The notes beneath the pieces are model-generated. The model saw only the letters and a program-made list of their open reading frames with translations, was not told the DNA's origin and searched no databases. A DNA stretch of 64,000 nt from Voacanga thouarsii (lineage: Eukaryota; Streptophyta; Magnoliopsida; Gentianales; Apocynaceae): assembly GCA_026120185.1 (NCBI GenBank), contig JANUWF010001179.1, positions 1,343,501 to 1,407,500 of the forward strand, written 5' to 3'. Positions within the stretch are counted from its first letter, which is position 1; each line of letters starts with the position of its first letter. The translations under genes were made by a program, and so were the position numbers. Of the stretch, positions 10,798-20,983 are shown piece by piece.

Positions 10798-12599
10798 CTA
10801 CAGTACCACTGGTGCCGTCAAGTCCCTTGTCCCGGCCTACTCCAACTTCTGAGACACCCACACCACTCTCAAACTCAGATGACATAGGTGATATAATTCT
10901 TTTTTCTCATCCTACTCCCATGATAGTAAGGAGGATCACTCACAATAATGCGAGAGTTCCCCCCGACCGCTATGGTTTCCCACATGATATTGCTTAATTT
11001 GTCTCATACTCTAACTTATCACCTATGTATGGAGCATTCATTACATCTTTGGACTCTGTTACTTTACCTAAGTGTTGGCAGGATGCTAAAGAAGATCTAA
11101 AGTGGAAAGCAGCTATGCAAGAAGAACTTGGAGCTCTAGATAAGAACAAAACTTGGGAGATAGTGTTACTACCACCAGGCAAGAAGACAGTGGGGTGCAA
11201 GTGGGTGTTCACAGTGAAACAGATCCCGGAAGGAAAAAGTGATCGCTACAAGGCACGGTTGGTGGCGAAGAGGTATAGTCAGATATATAGCATCGACTAT
11301 GATGAGACCTTTGCTCCCGTGGCCAAGATGGGAGCAATAAGGACACTTGTCTCCATTGCAGTGAATTAGGGTTGGAAACTACATCAATTAGATGTTAAAA
11401 ACTCATTTCTTCACGGAGATCTGCTAGAAGAGGTGTATATGGAGGTTCCCTCAGGCTTTGGTACAAAACAGACAGTAGACAAGGTTTGTAGATTAAGGAA
11501 GTCACTGTATAGGTTGAAACAGTCTCTTAGAGCTTGGTTTGACAGGTTCAAAAGAGCTATGGTAAGCATGGGCTATTAGCAAATCAATGCCGATCACACA
11601 GTGTTCTTTCGACAACAGGGTTGTCACATTACTATGCTAACAGTGTATGTGGATGATATGATTATCACCGGTGATGACGAGGGTGAGATTGCTCAGCTGA
11701 AGGTAAAATTGGGCAAAGAGTTTGAGGTGAAGGACCTCGGGTAACTAAAATATTTCCTGGGGATTGAGGTGGCACGTAGAGAAGAGGGGATTGTTCTATC
11801 TCAGAGGAAGTATGCGTTAGACTTACTCACAGAGATGGGAATGTTCGGTTGCAAGCCTACGGTTTCACCAATTGATCAGAGGTTCAAGTTGAGCGCAGAG
11901 GCAGGAGAGCCGGTTGATCGTGAGCGGTACCAGAGGTTGGTAGGACGTCTCATCTATCTGAGTCACACTCATCCTGACATATCATTTGCTGTGAGTATGG
12001 TGAGCCGCTACATGCATGACCCAAGGAAGGGCCACATGGACGCAATGTACCAAATTCTGAGGTACCTGAAAAGTGCACCAAGGAAGGGGTTGATCTTCAA
12101 GAAAAATGGACATCTAAATATTGAGGGCTATTGTGACTCTGATTGGGCAAGTTGTGCTAATGATAGAAAGTCCACAGCTGGATATTACTTGTTTGTAGGA
12201 GGCAATTTGATATCCTGGAAGAGTAAGAAGCAGTCAGTGGTTGCAAGGTCGACAGTAGAGGCTGAGTATAGGGCTATGGCTTTAGGAGTTGCAGAGATGG
12301 TGTGGTTGAGAGCTTTGTTAGTAGAGCTCAAGGTGGATCAAAGAGTCAAAATGAAGCTGTGGTGCAACAGCAAGTCCGCAATTAGCATTGCCAACAACCC
12401 CGTGCAACATGACAGAACCAAACATGTGGAGATTGATAGGTTCTTCATCAAAGAAAAGTTGGATAGTGGACTATTGGAGCTGGGACATGTAGCTACTAGA
12501 GAGCAAGTGGCTGACTGTCTCACTAAAGGACTTAGTTCATTAGATCTCTCAAGATTGTGTGACAAGATGGGCTTAATGGATATCTTCTGCCTATCTTGA
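10798..12599 (+). pseudogene. Copia reverse transcriptase and RNase H
   Basis: The linker VPSSPLSRPTP leads into RT: KWKAAMQEELGALDKNKTWE, GCKWVFTVKQIPEG, YKARLVAK, IDYDETFAPVAKM. The catalytic YVDD is at about 11650. RNase H has GYCDSDWAS, STVEAEYRAM and LWCNSKSAISI, where the third catalytic Asp is Asn. The C-terminus runs to HVATREQVADCLTKGL and a stop at 12597-12599. In-frame stops near 10996, 11367, 11577 and 11743 break the N-terminal two thirds; 11769-12599 is fully open (276 codons). It fits Ty1/copia in domain order. Confidence 0.93.
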
Positions 12600-12606
12600 G
12601 GGGGAG
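12596..12606 (+). other. Polypurine tract
   Basis: A purine run TTGAGGGGGAG lies directly before the 3' LTR and overlaps the stop codon of the polymerase frame. This is the plus-strand priming site. Confidence 0.85.
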
Positions 12607-12749
12607 TGTTGAAATTTGTATCTTTGTTAGGGTCTCATTGAGAAATGAAGAGTATAGATAATTCTAGGGACTTGTGTGCAAAATTGCAAAGGCTGTATAT
12701 AAGCCTAAATCGTTATCGAATAAAATAAGTTTTACTCGATTAATCAATT
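12607..12749 (+). repeat. 3' LTR, 143 bp
   Basis: This matches the LTR at 5089-5231 except at four transitions. It is followed by the duplication ATTCA and then the interrupted right part of the Athila-like solo LTR. Confidence 0.88.
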
Positions 12750-13065
12750 ATTCATGTCATGTGTTGGAGAATAACTATTTAATTACATATTTTTCTCTCC
12801 ATGAGTTGGTATATATTTTTTTTTACTTTTATTTTTATTTAGATTTCTTTATCACTTTATTAGGTTGGTTAAATAATAAATGAAAAGTTATTAGTGTATA
12901 TTTATTCCTTTGAGGATTGATACTTGTTAATTTTATATACTATACTTGCGATGAGTATACTTACTCGTATGTGTAATTTGAGATTAATATTTTAATTAAA
13001 AATTGACTAATAGATGAATTTAAATTTAATGATTTTTATACACCCAAAATTTACGCATCATTACA

Positions 13066-14443
13066 TGATTATTATTTTCCACTAATGTTTAAAAAAGAAC
13101 TTCAATGCTTGGTTTTTCATTAAAAAAGAACATTATTCATGTTAATTTTAGGATTTAAAAAACTTTGAGAGCGATCCTGAAGATGATTTGGCATTTTAAT
13201 TCTACTTGAAATTTTTGTTTTTATATTAGTATCTTTATAAGAAACAATGGCTTAAGTCACAGTTCAAGTAGTCTTCATATGCACAACTAAGCTTAGTCTA
13301 TATAGGTTTTCCATAATCCAATATAACATATCTTCTGTTAGTTTGCAACTTAATTATGTGATTAGTAGAATTGTAAGTATCCTATGTCGTGACATCCATA
13401 ACTTTTATAATTTATAGTTGTAAAGAAAACCTATTAAAGAAAACCTATTTGACATGGCTTAAACTTTTCATATTTAAGTTATGCCTTCCGATTTAATTAA
13501 CAAGATACTGGTAATTATGGTTAAAGGATACTCACATCCAAAATGTGGATTTATGTTTAATTTTATGGGATTGACATAGAACAAATAATTTGATGTTCTT
13601 ATTCTATGATTCAGACACATTATTTTATCTAAATCATTTGCATTCGCGTTTTGGTCTCTGATACATTGATGTTCAAAGTGTAGATTAAGCCTCTTTCTTC
13701 ACTAGCTAGCAGATTTACAAAAAAAATTTCTGTGGGGATTGGTGGTTCAACTCTTAGACTACAATTTATGGTTGAGGCATTGGCTCCTGGTAATTCTTCT
13801 CTCAAGGTAAGAAGATATAGTAGCTAAATGTGGTTTATTTTTTTGTTTTTCTTATACACTTAATCAATTTTTAGGAGTGTTCCTTTAAAATTCAACATTA
13901 GTTGTCCTTTTCAATGCAATTCAAAAGCTTGGTTTCAGTAGGTTTTAAGGCTGGGCAACCTTTCATGTTCTCATTAGTTTCTTCAATTCTTGTTTACAGG
14001 CATAGTTCTTGGAATAGTAGTGAGTGAAGCTTATCGTATTGAAACTTGATTTATAGTCTCAGAATGTGTGTTGCTGCTAACAGGCAATTATTTTGGGGCA
14101 ACAAGCAATTCTCTAACACCTTATGTACACAAGGTTATACTTTAGTAGGTAAATCTTTTCTATTTCAAAAGGACTCTATTTCGTAAAATTATTGAGACGT
14201 ATGAGTGCAAATGTTTATCCTTCAAACCTTTGAACATGAGAATTTTTATAGATATTGTAATATACATGAAATACCTTTCTATATTACGTGTTGCTATAGG
14301 TAAAGAGGGGGTTCATTTAATATTCTATTATATACAAATTGTGGATTCTATTTGATAAATATCAAATAGCATGACTATTTTTATATCACATTTTTTTAGA
14401 GAACAACTTTTGTTTAATAAGGAAGGAAATTCTTAAATTTATA
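13066..14443. other. Unassigned host-like spacer
   Basis: AT-rich DNA between the solo LTR and the 14449-29853 element; the two insertions fell into one host stretch (2983-3446, 13066-14443, 29859 onward). I see no transposon domain. It contains one splice-bounded open stretch, listed separately. Confidence 0.5.
13713..13806 (+). other. Possible exon with splice signals, gene unknown
   Basis: A 94-base stretch follows a pyrimidine-containing AG (CTTCACTAGCTAGCAG) and ends at CTCAAG|GTAAGA, a good donor. One frame is open throughout and reads [20 protein letters not shown] and then [12 protein letters not shown] do not recognise it. The next AG, at 13998-13999, leads into a frame that stops at once if phase is kept, so this may be a broken gene or chance. 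Confidence 0.25.
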
Positions 14444-14448
14444 ATAGT

Positions 14449-15836
14449 TGTTGCGTAAATTTTAGGTGTATAAAAATTATCAAATTTAGATCCATCTCTT
14501 AGTCAAGTTTTAATTAAAACATTAATCCCAAAATACACATACGAGCAAGTATACTCATCGCAAGCATATCATGGGAATTAATGAGTATCGATCCTCAAAT
14601 GAACAAGTACACACGAGCCACTTTTCATTCATTATTTAACGGAACCAAATAAAGTGAGAAAATAAGAAAAAAAAATAAAGAAATATATACAACTCAAGGA
14701 TGTAGGACATGCAATTTAGACAATTATACTAGAAAACATGATAATGAACCAACTATCAATTCTCTCGACTAATTATCATCCTGGCATCATGAAGGAATAT
14801 AAAGTAAAATTCAATCATTTCCCAAATCATGAATCTACTTAGATAAATTCCACTTATTTTCCCAATCTATGGAATCATTATTTTTTGATCAAATTAGCAT
14901 ATTTTCCAATCAAGCTAACCTAACTAAAACATGCATTAAGCTCAATTCCTCATATATATGAAATTAGCTATTAACCCTTTGCTCGAGATGAAATTAACTA
15001 ATCTTTGATTACTTTAGTCCTATAATCCTAACTTTGTCTCCCAAGTCCATGAAGATTTGACAAATACAAAATCAATGCAATAAACTTCTAACATCGTTTC
15101 CCAAGTTAATTAGAAGAACTCGCATCAATAACTAATGATAACAAGTAATCAAATATCAAAGATGATAAAGAATTGATCAAATAACTAAGTCAATAAAAAA
15201 CCATGCATCCAAAATAGTGTTAAATTATAAAAAAAATTGAATACATCATTGTTTAAGAACACGAAAACAAAGATAAAAGAAAGCACTCATAGACAAACCT
15301 CTTTCTTCTCCCTTGAAGACTCTCTTGAACAACCTTCATTTAATGGTGAATTCCTCATTTAATGAGTGTTTTGAATTTTTACTCTTGGATCCACCTTCAA
15401 TCTCTTGTGTTTTCTCTTGATTTTATAAGCCTCTTTGATGCTAAATTCATTACTTGAGAAGTCTCGGCCGAGTAGGATTTGAAAAATATCAAAATTCGTG
15501 CACAGGATTTTGGCATTCCAGCACGGGCCTGGCACCGAGTCTAGTTGGCCAACCTGGCGCCAAGTGAAATCTGCTTCTCTCCTGAATTTTACTTTGATTT
15601 CCTCTGGTCATCTAGAATAGACCTGGCACCTGGTCCACTTGCCAGACCTAGCACCAGGTGTACTATGAAAAATCTCCAATTTGCTTGAATTTAACTCAAA
15701 TCTGCACAAATTCGTCAAAAATACTTTCTACAAGCAAAATGTCAATAGGAAGGAATATGCCTAGTTATCATGACAAAAGTATTTCAAAACAACATCAAAT
15801 AACTAGAAAAATAATGATGATTTTAGCCCTCTATCA
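14449..15836 (-). repeat. 3' LTR (left)
   Basis: On the minus strand it starts TGATAGAGGGCTAAAATC at 15836 and ends GCAACA at 14449. A GC-rich patch at 15510-15660 carries CTGGCGCC and mirrored TGGCACC/AGGTGC motifs. The partner LTR is 18765-19150 plus 28838-29853. Confidence 0.88.
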
Positions 15837-15850
15837 CAAACCCCCACGCT
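15837..15850 (-). other. Polypurine tract
   Basis: On the minus strand AGCGTGGGGGTTTG directly precedes the 3' LTR start, as expected for the plus-strand primer. Confidence 0.75.
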
Positions 15851-18764
15851 TGAACTTTTGCTTGTCATCAAGTAAAACACTTTAATCAAGAAAATCATCA
15901 AGAAAATACAAGTTCTTTCTCATTCCAAATTTTTTTTAACATAACAAATAATATATCTTCTCTTTAACCTTTAGATAAAACTCTTTGTCATTCACACCCT
16001 TTGAAAACAATTCAACTTTAAAACATTTGATAAGACATCACAAAACTCTTGAAGTCAAATTAATCAAGTTTATACCTTAGTCTAAGAAAATTATTTCACC
16101 ATTCAAGTAAAAATATAAATAACATGAATCACACAAGTCAAGCCATTTACCAACTTAAGTATTATAAATCCAAAAATTGCACAACTCAAGTATGATGTAA
16201 GGAAAGCACTCCAATCTTTTTCTCTCAAAAAATTTTCAATGACTTAGGGAATTGATAGCCTCAAGTGCATGGATTTCTCTTCACACACCGTATTAGCCCC
16301 CTTATAGTCATCACTCATCAATTTTTCAACATCTTTCCTCTCTTTTGCTCTTAGAAATTCATAACTTCAAGAAAGTGGATTTCTCTTCACTATCCGTATT
16401 GGCCCTTTTAATCAAGCAAAAATAATACTTTTTCTTATCTTCAAAGAGGAATTAACAACCTATTTTTTTTTTAATTTTCAACTCACAAAAATTTTTCACA
16501 ATTTTTTCTACTCAAAGATCTTTTATCAACTCACATTCCTCATCACAACTCAAAACCAAGCAAAATTTAAACTCATAATACAGGAGTTAGCCAATAAACT
16601 CTCCCCATATTCATTATATTCTCCATATTCAAACTAGATGAGTCAAATAATACTCAAACACCAATGTATAAACAAGATTAATCAAAATTTTCAAGTCTTA
16701 ACAATATCTATCCAATTTCCCAATTTCATAAAAATCCACCAAATGAATGACAAAAAATCATATCCAAGTAAGAAAAAGAATTACATCCTTGCTAAACAAT
16801 GAAAAACCACACAAAAGTAAATTTTGAAAAATTTCCACAAAAATAATATGGAAAAAGATTTCTTCATCCTCATTCTCTCCCCTCCCCCCAACACTTAAAC
16901 TGGACATTGTTCTCAATAGCCAAAGATATAACAATAAAAGTACAGTTAAGAAGACCAAAATCAATAAAGAAGAAGAACAAAAATAAAAAAGTACTTCCAT
17001 TACATTGTAGGTCCACCATGTTTGAATCCACCACAGGGAGTAGTCATTGGAGAATTGTACCAAAATAATGCTTCACTCTATTTCCGTTGACTTTGAGATG
17101 ATTAATAAAAACTTGGACAAAGAATATCACCAAACCAGTTCCCTATACTTAAACTAGATAACATCCTCATTGGCAAAAAATTAACACAGGAAAGCATCTC
17201 CAAATGGACCACAAATGATAAAGGGAGTGGAAAGTTAAGCAATATTCCCAAGTGCAATAATGCTCCAATAAATATTAAAACTTGGAGAAGAATAGAAGAG
17301 CTTGTCAAGGAGGACTTTATTCAAGCCTACAAAATAAAACCCAAATAAAAGCACAAAGAAAATAATAACAAAAGAAAGACACACATAAATAAAAGAAAAC
17401 AAACGAAAGAAAAAATACTAATAAAAATCCTAACAAAGTAAATAAAGACACAACTCACTCCCCCACACTTAAGATGGAAATTTTTTTCCTTATTTGGGAG
17501 AAATAACACTTAACAAAACCAAACACAAAATAAAGATACAAACTCTTTCCACTCATCATGATTCCTCATCAAACCTTTGTAAAAGAAATTAATGCTTATT
17601 GAAAAAAGTAAGCATGATGAATGTAGAAAGAAGAGAGGGTTTTGAAAAATGGAGGGTTCATGAAAACAATTTTTCTCAACAAAGCAAAACACATAAACCT
17701 CATTCTCTAACATTCCTTTAGATACACAAATATTTTTGTCAACATATAAGTGCACATGATACCTAAAGAATGCATCAACTTTGAAATCACCAATTAACCC
17801 TTCAAAAGAATTTTCACAATTAAAATTTTCCTTTAAACTTAGTATTTGAGTTCTCAATAATGGAATCAAGAAATCCTTAATTTTCAATGCATGATCTACA
17901 AAAACTAAGTTACCTTTATTTGGATGGGGTGAAAGGTAGAATTTGTCAACATCCTCTAAGGCCTTTGTGTGATGTAGCATTGAAAGATCCAACTCCTCGA
18001 GGCATGTTAAATTCCATACGTCATCATTTGTACTATTGTCATCCAAGCATAGAGAGAGCCCAAGAAATCATGTGATAAAAATATATTAAAATGATTAGTA
18101 TATAGAGAAGAATCGAATACCTCCCTTTCCATATCGTGTAATTATTCCTCATAGCCTCTTTTTTTTTTTTTTTGTTATGGTCAATTGTACGGGCCAGCAT
18201 GACTCATGAATCTCCTCAATAATCTTAGCTAATTATGTTCTTTGATTGCACAATAGTTGGGAAGCCTTTTTCATGCCACTAAACGGATGAATTTTTATTG
18301 ATAACAAAAGAATTCACTAATGCTTCTAATGATATCTCACTAAAAATATCAATGGGAGCTTGTAACTTTCCAGTCTATCATCAACGTAACTCATTTGATC
18401 TTGTGCCCAAAAAATAATTATTTATGATGATACTCATACTAAAAAAATAAATCAAATCAAAAATAAAAATAAAAAAAATAAAAAAAATAGAAAAACAAAA
18501 GGGAAAAATAAATAATCGAAAAATAAAGAAAAGAAAAACACACACATTAGATATATTCACAAACTACCTAAACACAAAAGTTAGTGATATTTACAAGTAC
18601 AACATGAACTACACAAGTCAATTAAGTTACATAATGTTACAAACAACAAGATATAGTACCTATTTGCATAAAGAACATATATACATATTTACATATAGAT
18701 ATATAAACATATAAACATGGTTAAATCAATAAACTCCAAGCTTTCATGATATGCACAAAAAATT
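15851..18764 (-). other. Interior of the non-autonomous element
   Basis: About 2.9 kb, A-rich on the plus strand, with short open frames in 16758-17509 on the minus strand that are hydrophobic or low-complexity and not convincing. Only the 178-codon frame at 17510-18046 stands out. Immediately before the 5' LTR the primer site is missing: the leader reads ATTTTTTGTGCATATCATG where the related copy at 1500-1540 has the full tRNA-Asp site. Confidence 0.7.
17510..18046 (-). CDS. 178-codon ORF of unknown function inside the non-autonomous element
   Basis: The frame opens MDDNSTNDDVWNLTCLEELD and runs without stops to 17510. The first two thirds are mixed and soluble-looking (for example KALEDVDKFYLSPHPNKG and NCENSFEGLIGDFKVD). 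The end is rich in Phe, Leu and Cys and may be read-through noise. I recognise no gag, zinc knuckle or enzyme motif. Its position in the middle of the element, in the element's own orientation, suggests either a diverged gag-like protein or captured host coding sequence. Length alone is not proof of coding, because the strand composition favours long frames here. Confidence 0.35.
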   Translation of the reverse strand: MDDNSTNDDVWNLTCLEELDLSMLHHTKALEDVDKFYLSPHPNKGNLVFVDHALKIKDFLIPLLRTQILSLKENFNCENSFEGLIGDFKVDAFFRYHVHLYVDKNICVSKGMLENEVYVFCFVEKNCFHEPSIFQNPLFFLHSSCLLFSISINFFYKGLMRNHDEWKEFVSLFCVWFC

Positions 18765-19150
18765 TGATGCGTAAATTTTGGGTGTATAAAAATCATCAAA
18801 TTTAGATCTATCCCTTAGTCAAGTTTTAATTAAAACATTAATCCCAAAATACACATACGAGTAAGTATACTCATCGCAAGCATAGCATAGCATAGGAAAT
18901 TAACGAGTGTCGATCCTCAAATAAATAAGTACACACTAGTCACTTTTCATTCATTATTTACCTGACCCAAATAAAGTGAGAAAAAAAAAAGAAATATATA
19001 CAACTCAAAAATGTAGGACTATGCAATGTAGACAATTATACTAGAAAATATAATAATGAACCAATTAGAAATTCTCTTAACTAATTATCATCCTGGCATC
19101 ATGAAGGAATATAAAGTAAAATTCAATCGTTTCTCAAGTCATGAATCTAC
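18765..19150 (-). repeat. 5' LTR, part adjoining the leader
   Basis: The LTR terminus TGATGCGTAAATTTTGGG begins at 18765. The sequence matches the left LTR until 19150, where the copia element enters after TCTAC. Confidence 0.87.
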
Positions 19151-19915
19151 TGTTAGTGTTATGCCCTAGAGGCAATCATTTGTGCATTGTATATGACACA
19201 TTGTATTTTAATAAAATGCATTATTTATCTTACAGTATCTTTTGTTTATTTTTGTGTAAAATAACTGTTAGATAAAGTTCCTAGTACAACACCGTGTTAA
19301 GAAAATCGTGATAGAGATTATGATATGAGATTCCTACTACACTGTATAGTGTTAGTACTTAAATAGTCCCTAGTCGTAGTATTAATGAGATAGGACATCA
19401 TTAATGTGTTAAGACTAGCATGTGTTAGACTTCCTGATTTGATCAGGCGGTGTTTCTCATATTCGTGAGTATTGAGATACTCAAAGTTAGCACGTGGATG
19501 CTTGTTAATAAAACAAGTACATTGGATGACCTAACTATGAGATAATCATATGGATAACTATTTAGTGTTAGTGATATAATCTCAATATAGCAAACGTACA
19601 AATATCTTTAGACTTGAGATCTCCAAGGTACTTTGTTTGCTGAGCATTGTGCTTTGATTCCAATCTCTAGAACCAGATCGAGGGCCGCCTATAGGATGGA
19701 TATTGGGTACATTATGAGGTAAACGGAAGTAGTTGAGAGGGTTAATAAAGGATTCACCACTCCTAATAGTAGGGGCGAATATCTTATGGCCACTTGTAAG
19801 AATTACTACTCGAGAAGTCCTTGGCCAAGGCGACTATGTATTGAAAATAGTTTCAAATTGATACACATCTAGAGTAGTAGGCTCCTGGTACAAGTACTAT
19901 TATATTCTGGTCAGA

Positions 19916-19953
<38 letters not shown>

Positions 19954-20969
19954 TGGAGGGAGTTGGCACTAATTTTGTACTCTAGACCGAATGAGATATT
20001 ATATGGTGAAAGGAGTTAATTGCACTGTAGTTTGTTATTGAAGGGTTCATGTCAAGCCACTTAACTTCCTGGACTCTTGGGTGGTCATGATGTGTTGCTT
20101 GATACTGCTCATGATCTGGGAATATGGGTTTATTAATTGATGAATTAATAAACCAATCTTGATTAGAATTAATATGATTAATTCTAATTAATTATGAATT
20201 ATTAATCTCAAAGACGTTTGAATTAATTCATATTCGCTGCCAATTGATTGGGAAACCTAATAGGTTACACACAATAGAGGATTAAATACTCAAGATATTA
20301 TTTGATAACATAGTGGGGTTAATCGTGAGGAGAAAGAAGTTGATGTGGTCAATTTATAATTAGTTATAGATTTTGGGCCAAGATTGTAAATATTAAAACT
20401 TATGAGTTTTATTTACAATTATTGAATTCTAACTTTGTTAGAATTCTGGAAACGTGCTTACAGTGGGTTTTGATTCTGCAAAGGAAGGTTTTTTGCATTC
20501 CTTTTTATCCTATCACAGAGAGAACCATTCTCTCAGTGAAAAACATGAAGAAAAAAAATAACCTAGGGCACACACGGCTTTCTTCTTTCTCTCTCTCTCT
20601 CTCTCTCTCGTTGTTTCTTTGCAATAAACCTTAGCCACCTTTTTTGGTTTCTGCTAGCATAGAAATATCTTGATGCTTGAGAGTGATCCTCCGTGTGGAC
20701 TACTGTTAGAGGTGATTGCGTATTGTGATCACAGAGGAACGACTATCAACCTGTTTGTGATCCATTGGCGTTAAGGGGATTGCTGGATCGTGCCACAATC
20801 GTCAGACAAGAAGAAGAAAAATTTTGTTTTTCTGACGCACAAAGAAAGGTAAAACCGTTACCTTTTGTTCCTTGCTAAACCTGTTTTAAATCACATGCTT
20901 GTGATCTTAGGGCTTGGATTTCATAGTTTCCGCCACAGTAATTGTTATTGTGATATAGAAATCCCATCA
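19151..20969 (+). repeat. 5' LTR of the 19-29 kb copia element
   Basis: It starts TGTTAGTGTT and ends CCCATCA. It contains a 30-base AT microsatellite (19921-19950) and a CT run (20588-20609). An open frame at 20422-20634 lies wholly in the LTR, is repeated in the other LTR and is not a gene. Confidence 0.92.
19921..19950. repeat. (AT)n microsatellite in the 5' LTR
   Basis: Thirty bases of TA repeat flanked by CAGAAT on the left and ATTCTG on the right, so the tract sits at the top of a potential hairpin. Confidence 0.95.
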
Positions 20970-20970
20970 G

Positions 20971-20983
20971 TGGTATCAGAGCC
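20971..20983 (+). other. Primer-binding site, initiator tRNA-Met
   Basis: TGGTATCAGAGCC is a perfect plant copia primer site, one base after the LTR end. Confidence 0.95.

Larger units (their letters stand above)
5089..12749 (+). mobile_element. Rearranged Ty1/copia element with 143-bp LTRs (TSD ATTCA)
   Basis: The short LTRs at 5089-5231 and 12607-12749 differ at only four positions, all transitions, so this is one of the younger insertions here. The target duplication ATTCA lies at 5084-5088 and 12750-12754. Internally, in order: primer site, leader, integrase remnant, a nested solo LTR, the integrase-RT linker, an inverted gag-protease block, RT, RNase H and a polypurine tract. Integrase before RT is the Ty1/copia order. 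The LTR ends CAATT rather than CA if the matching duplication is trusted. Confidence 0.9.
3452..13060 (+). mobile_element. Athila-like solo LTR split by a copia element (TSD TTACA)
   Basis: The LTR starts TGATAGGGCCTAAATTG at 3452 and ends TTTACGCATCA at 13060. The 5-bp target duplication TTACA flanks it at 3447-3451 and 13061-13065. Its own sequence is 3452-5088 plus 12755-13060, about 1.94 kb, interrupted by the copia element at 5089-12749. No primer site or coding region of its own lies between the halves, so it is a solo LTR left by recombination. A TATA-like CCTATAAATAAA at 4358-4369 fits the LTR promoter. A GC-rich patch with TTGGCGCCGAGCC lies near 3657. A 90-codon frame at 3899-4171 is inside the LTR and resembles nothing I know. 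Confidence 0.9.

Noticed and set aside
16758..17509. Three minus-strand frames rich in Leu, Phe and Ser that look membrane-like
   Set aside because: They reflect an A-rich plus strand; composition, not motif, produces them.
20422..20634. 70-codon frame
   Set aside because: Inside a copia LTR, repeated at 28294-28497, partly a CT microsatellite translation.
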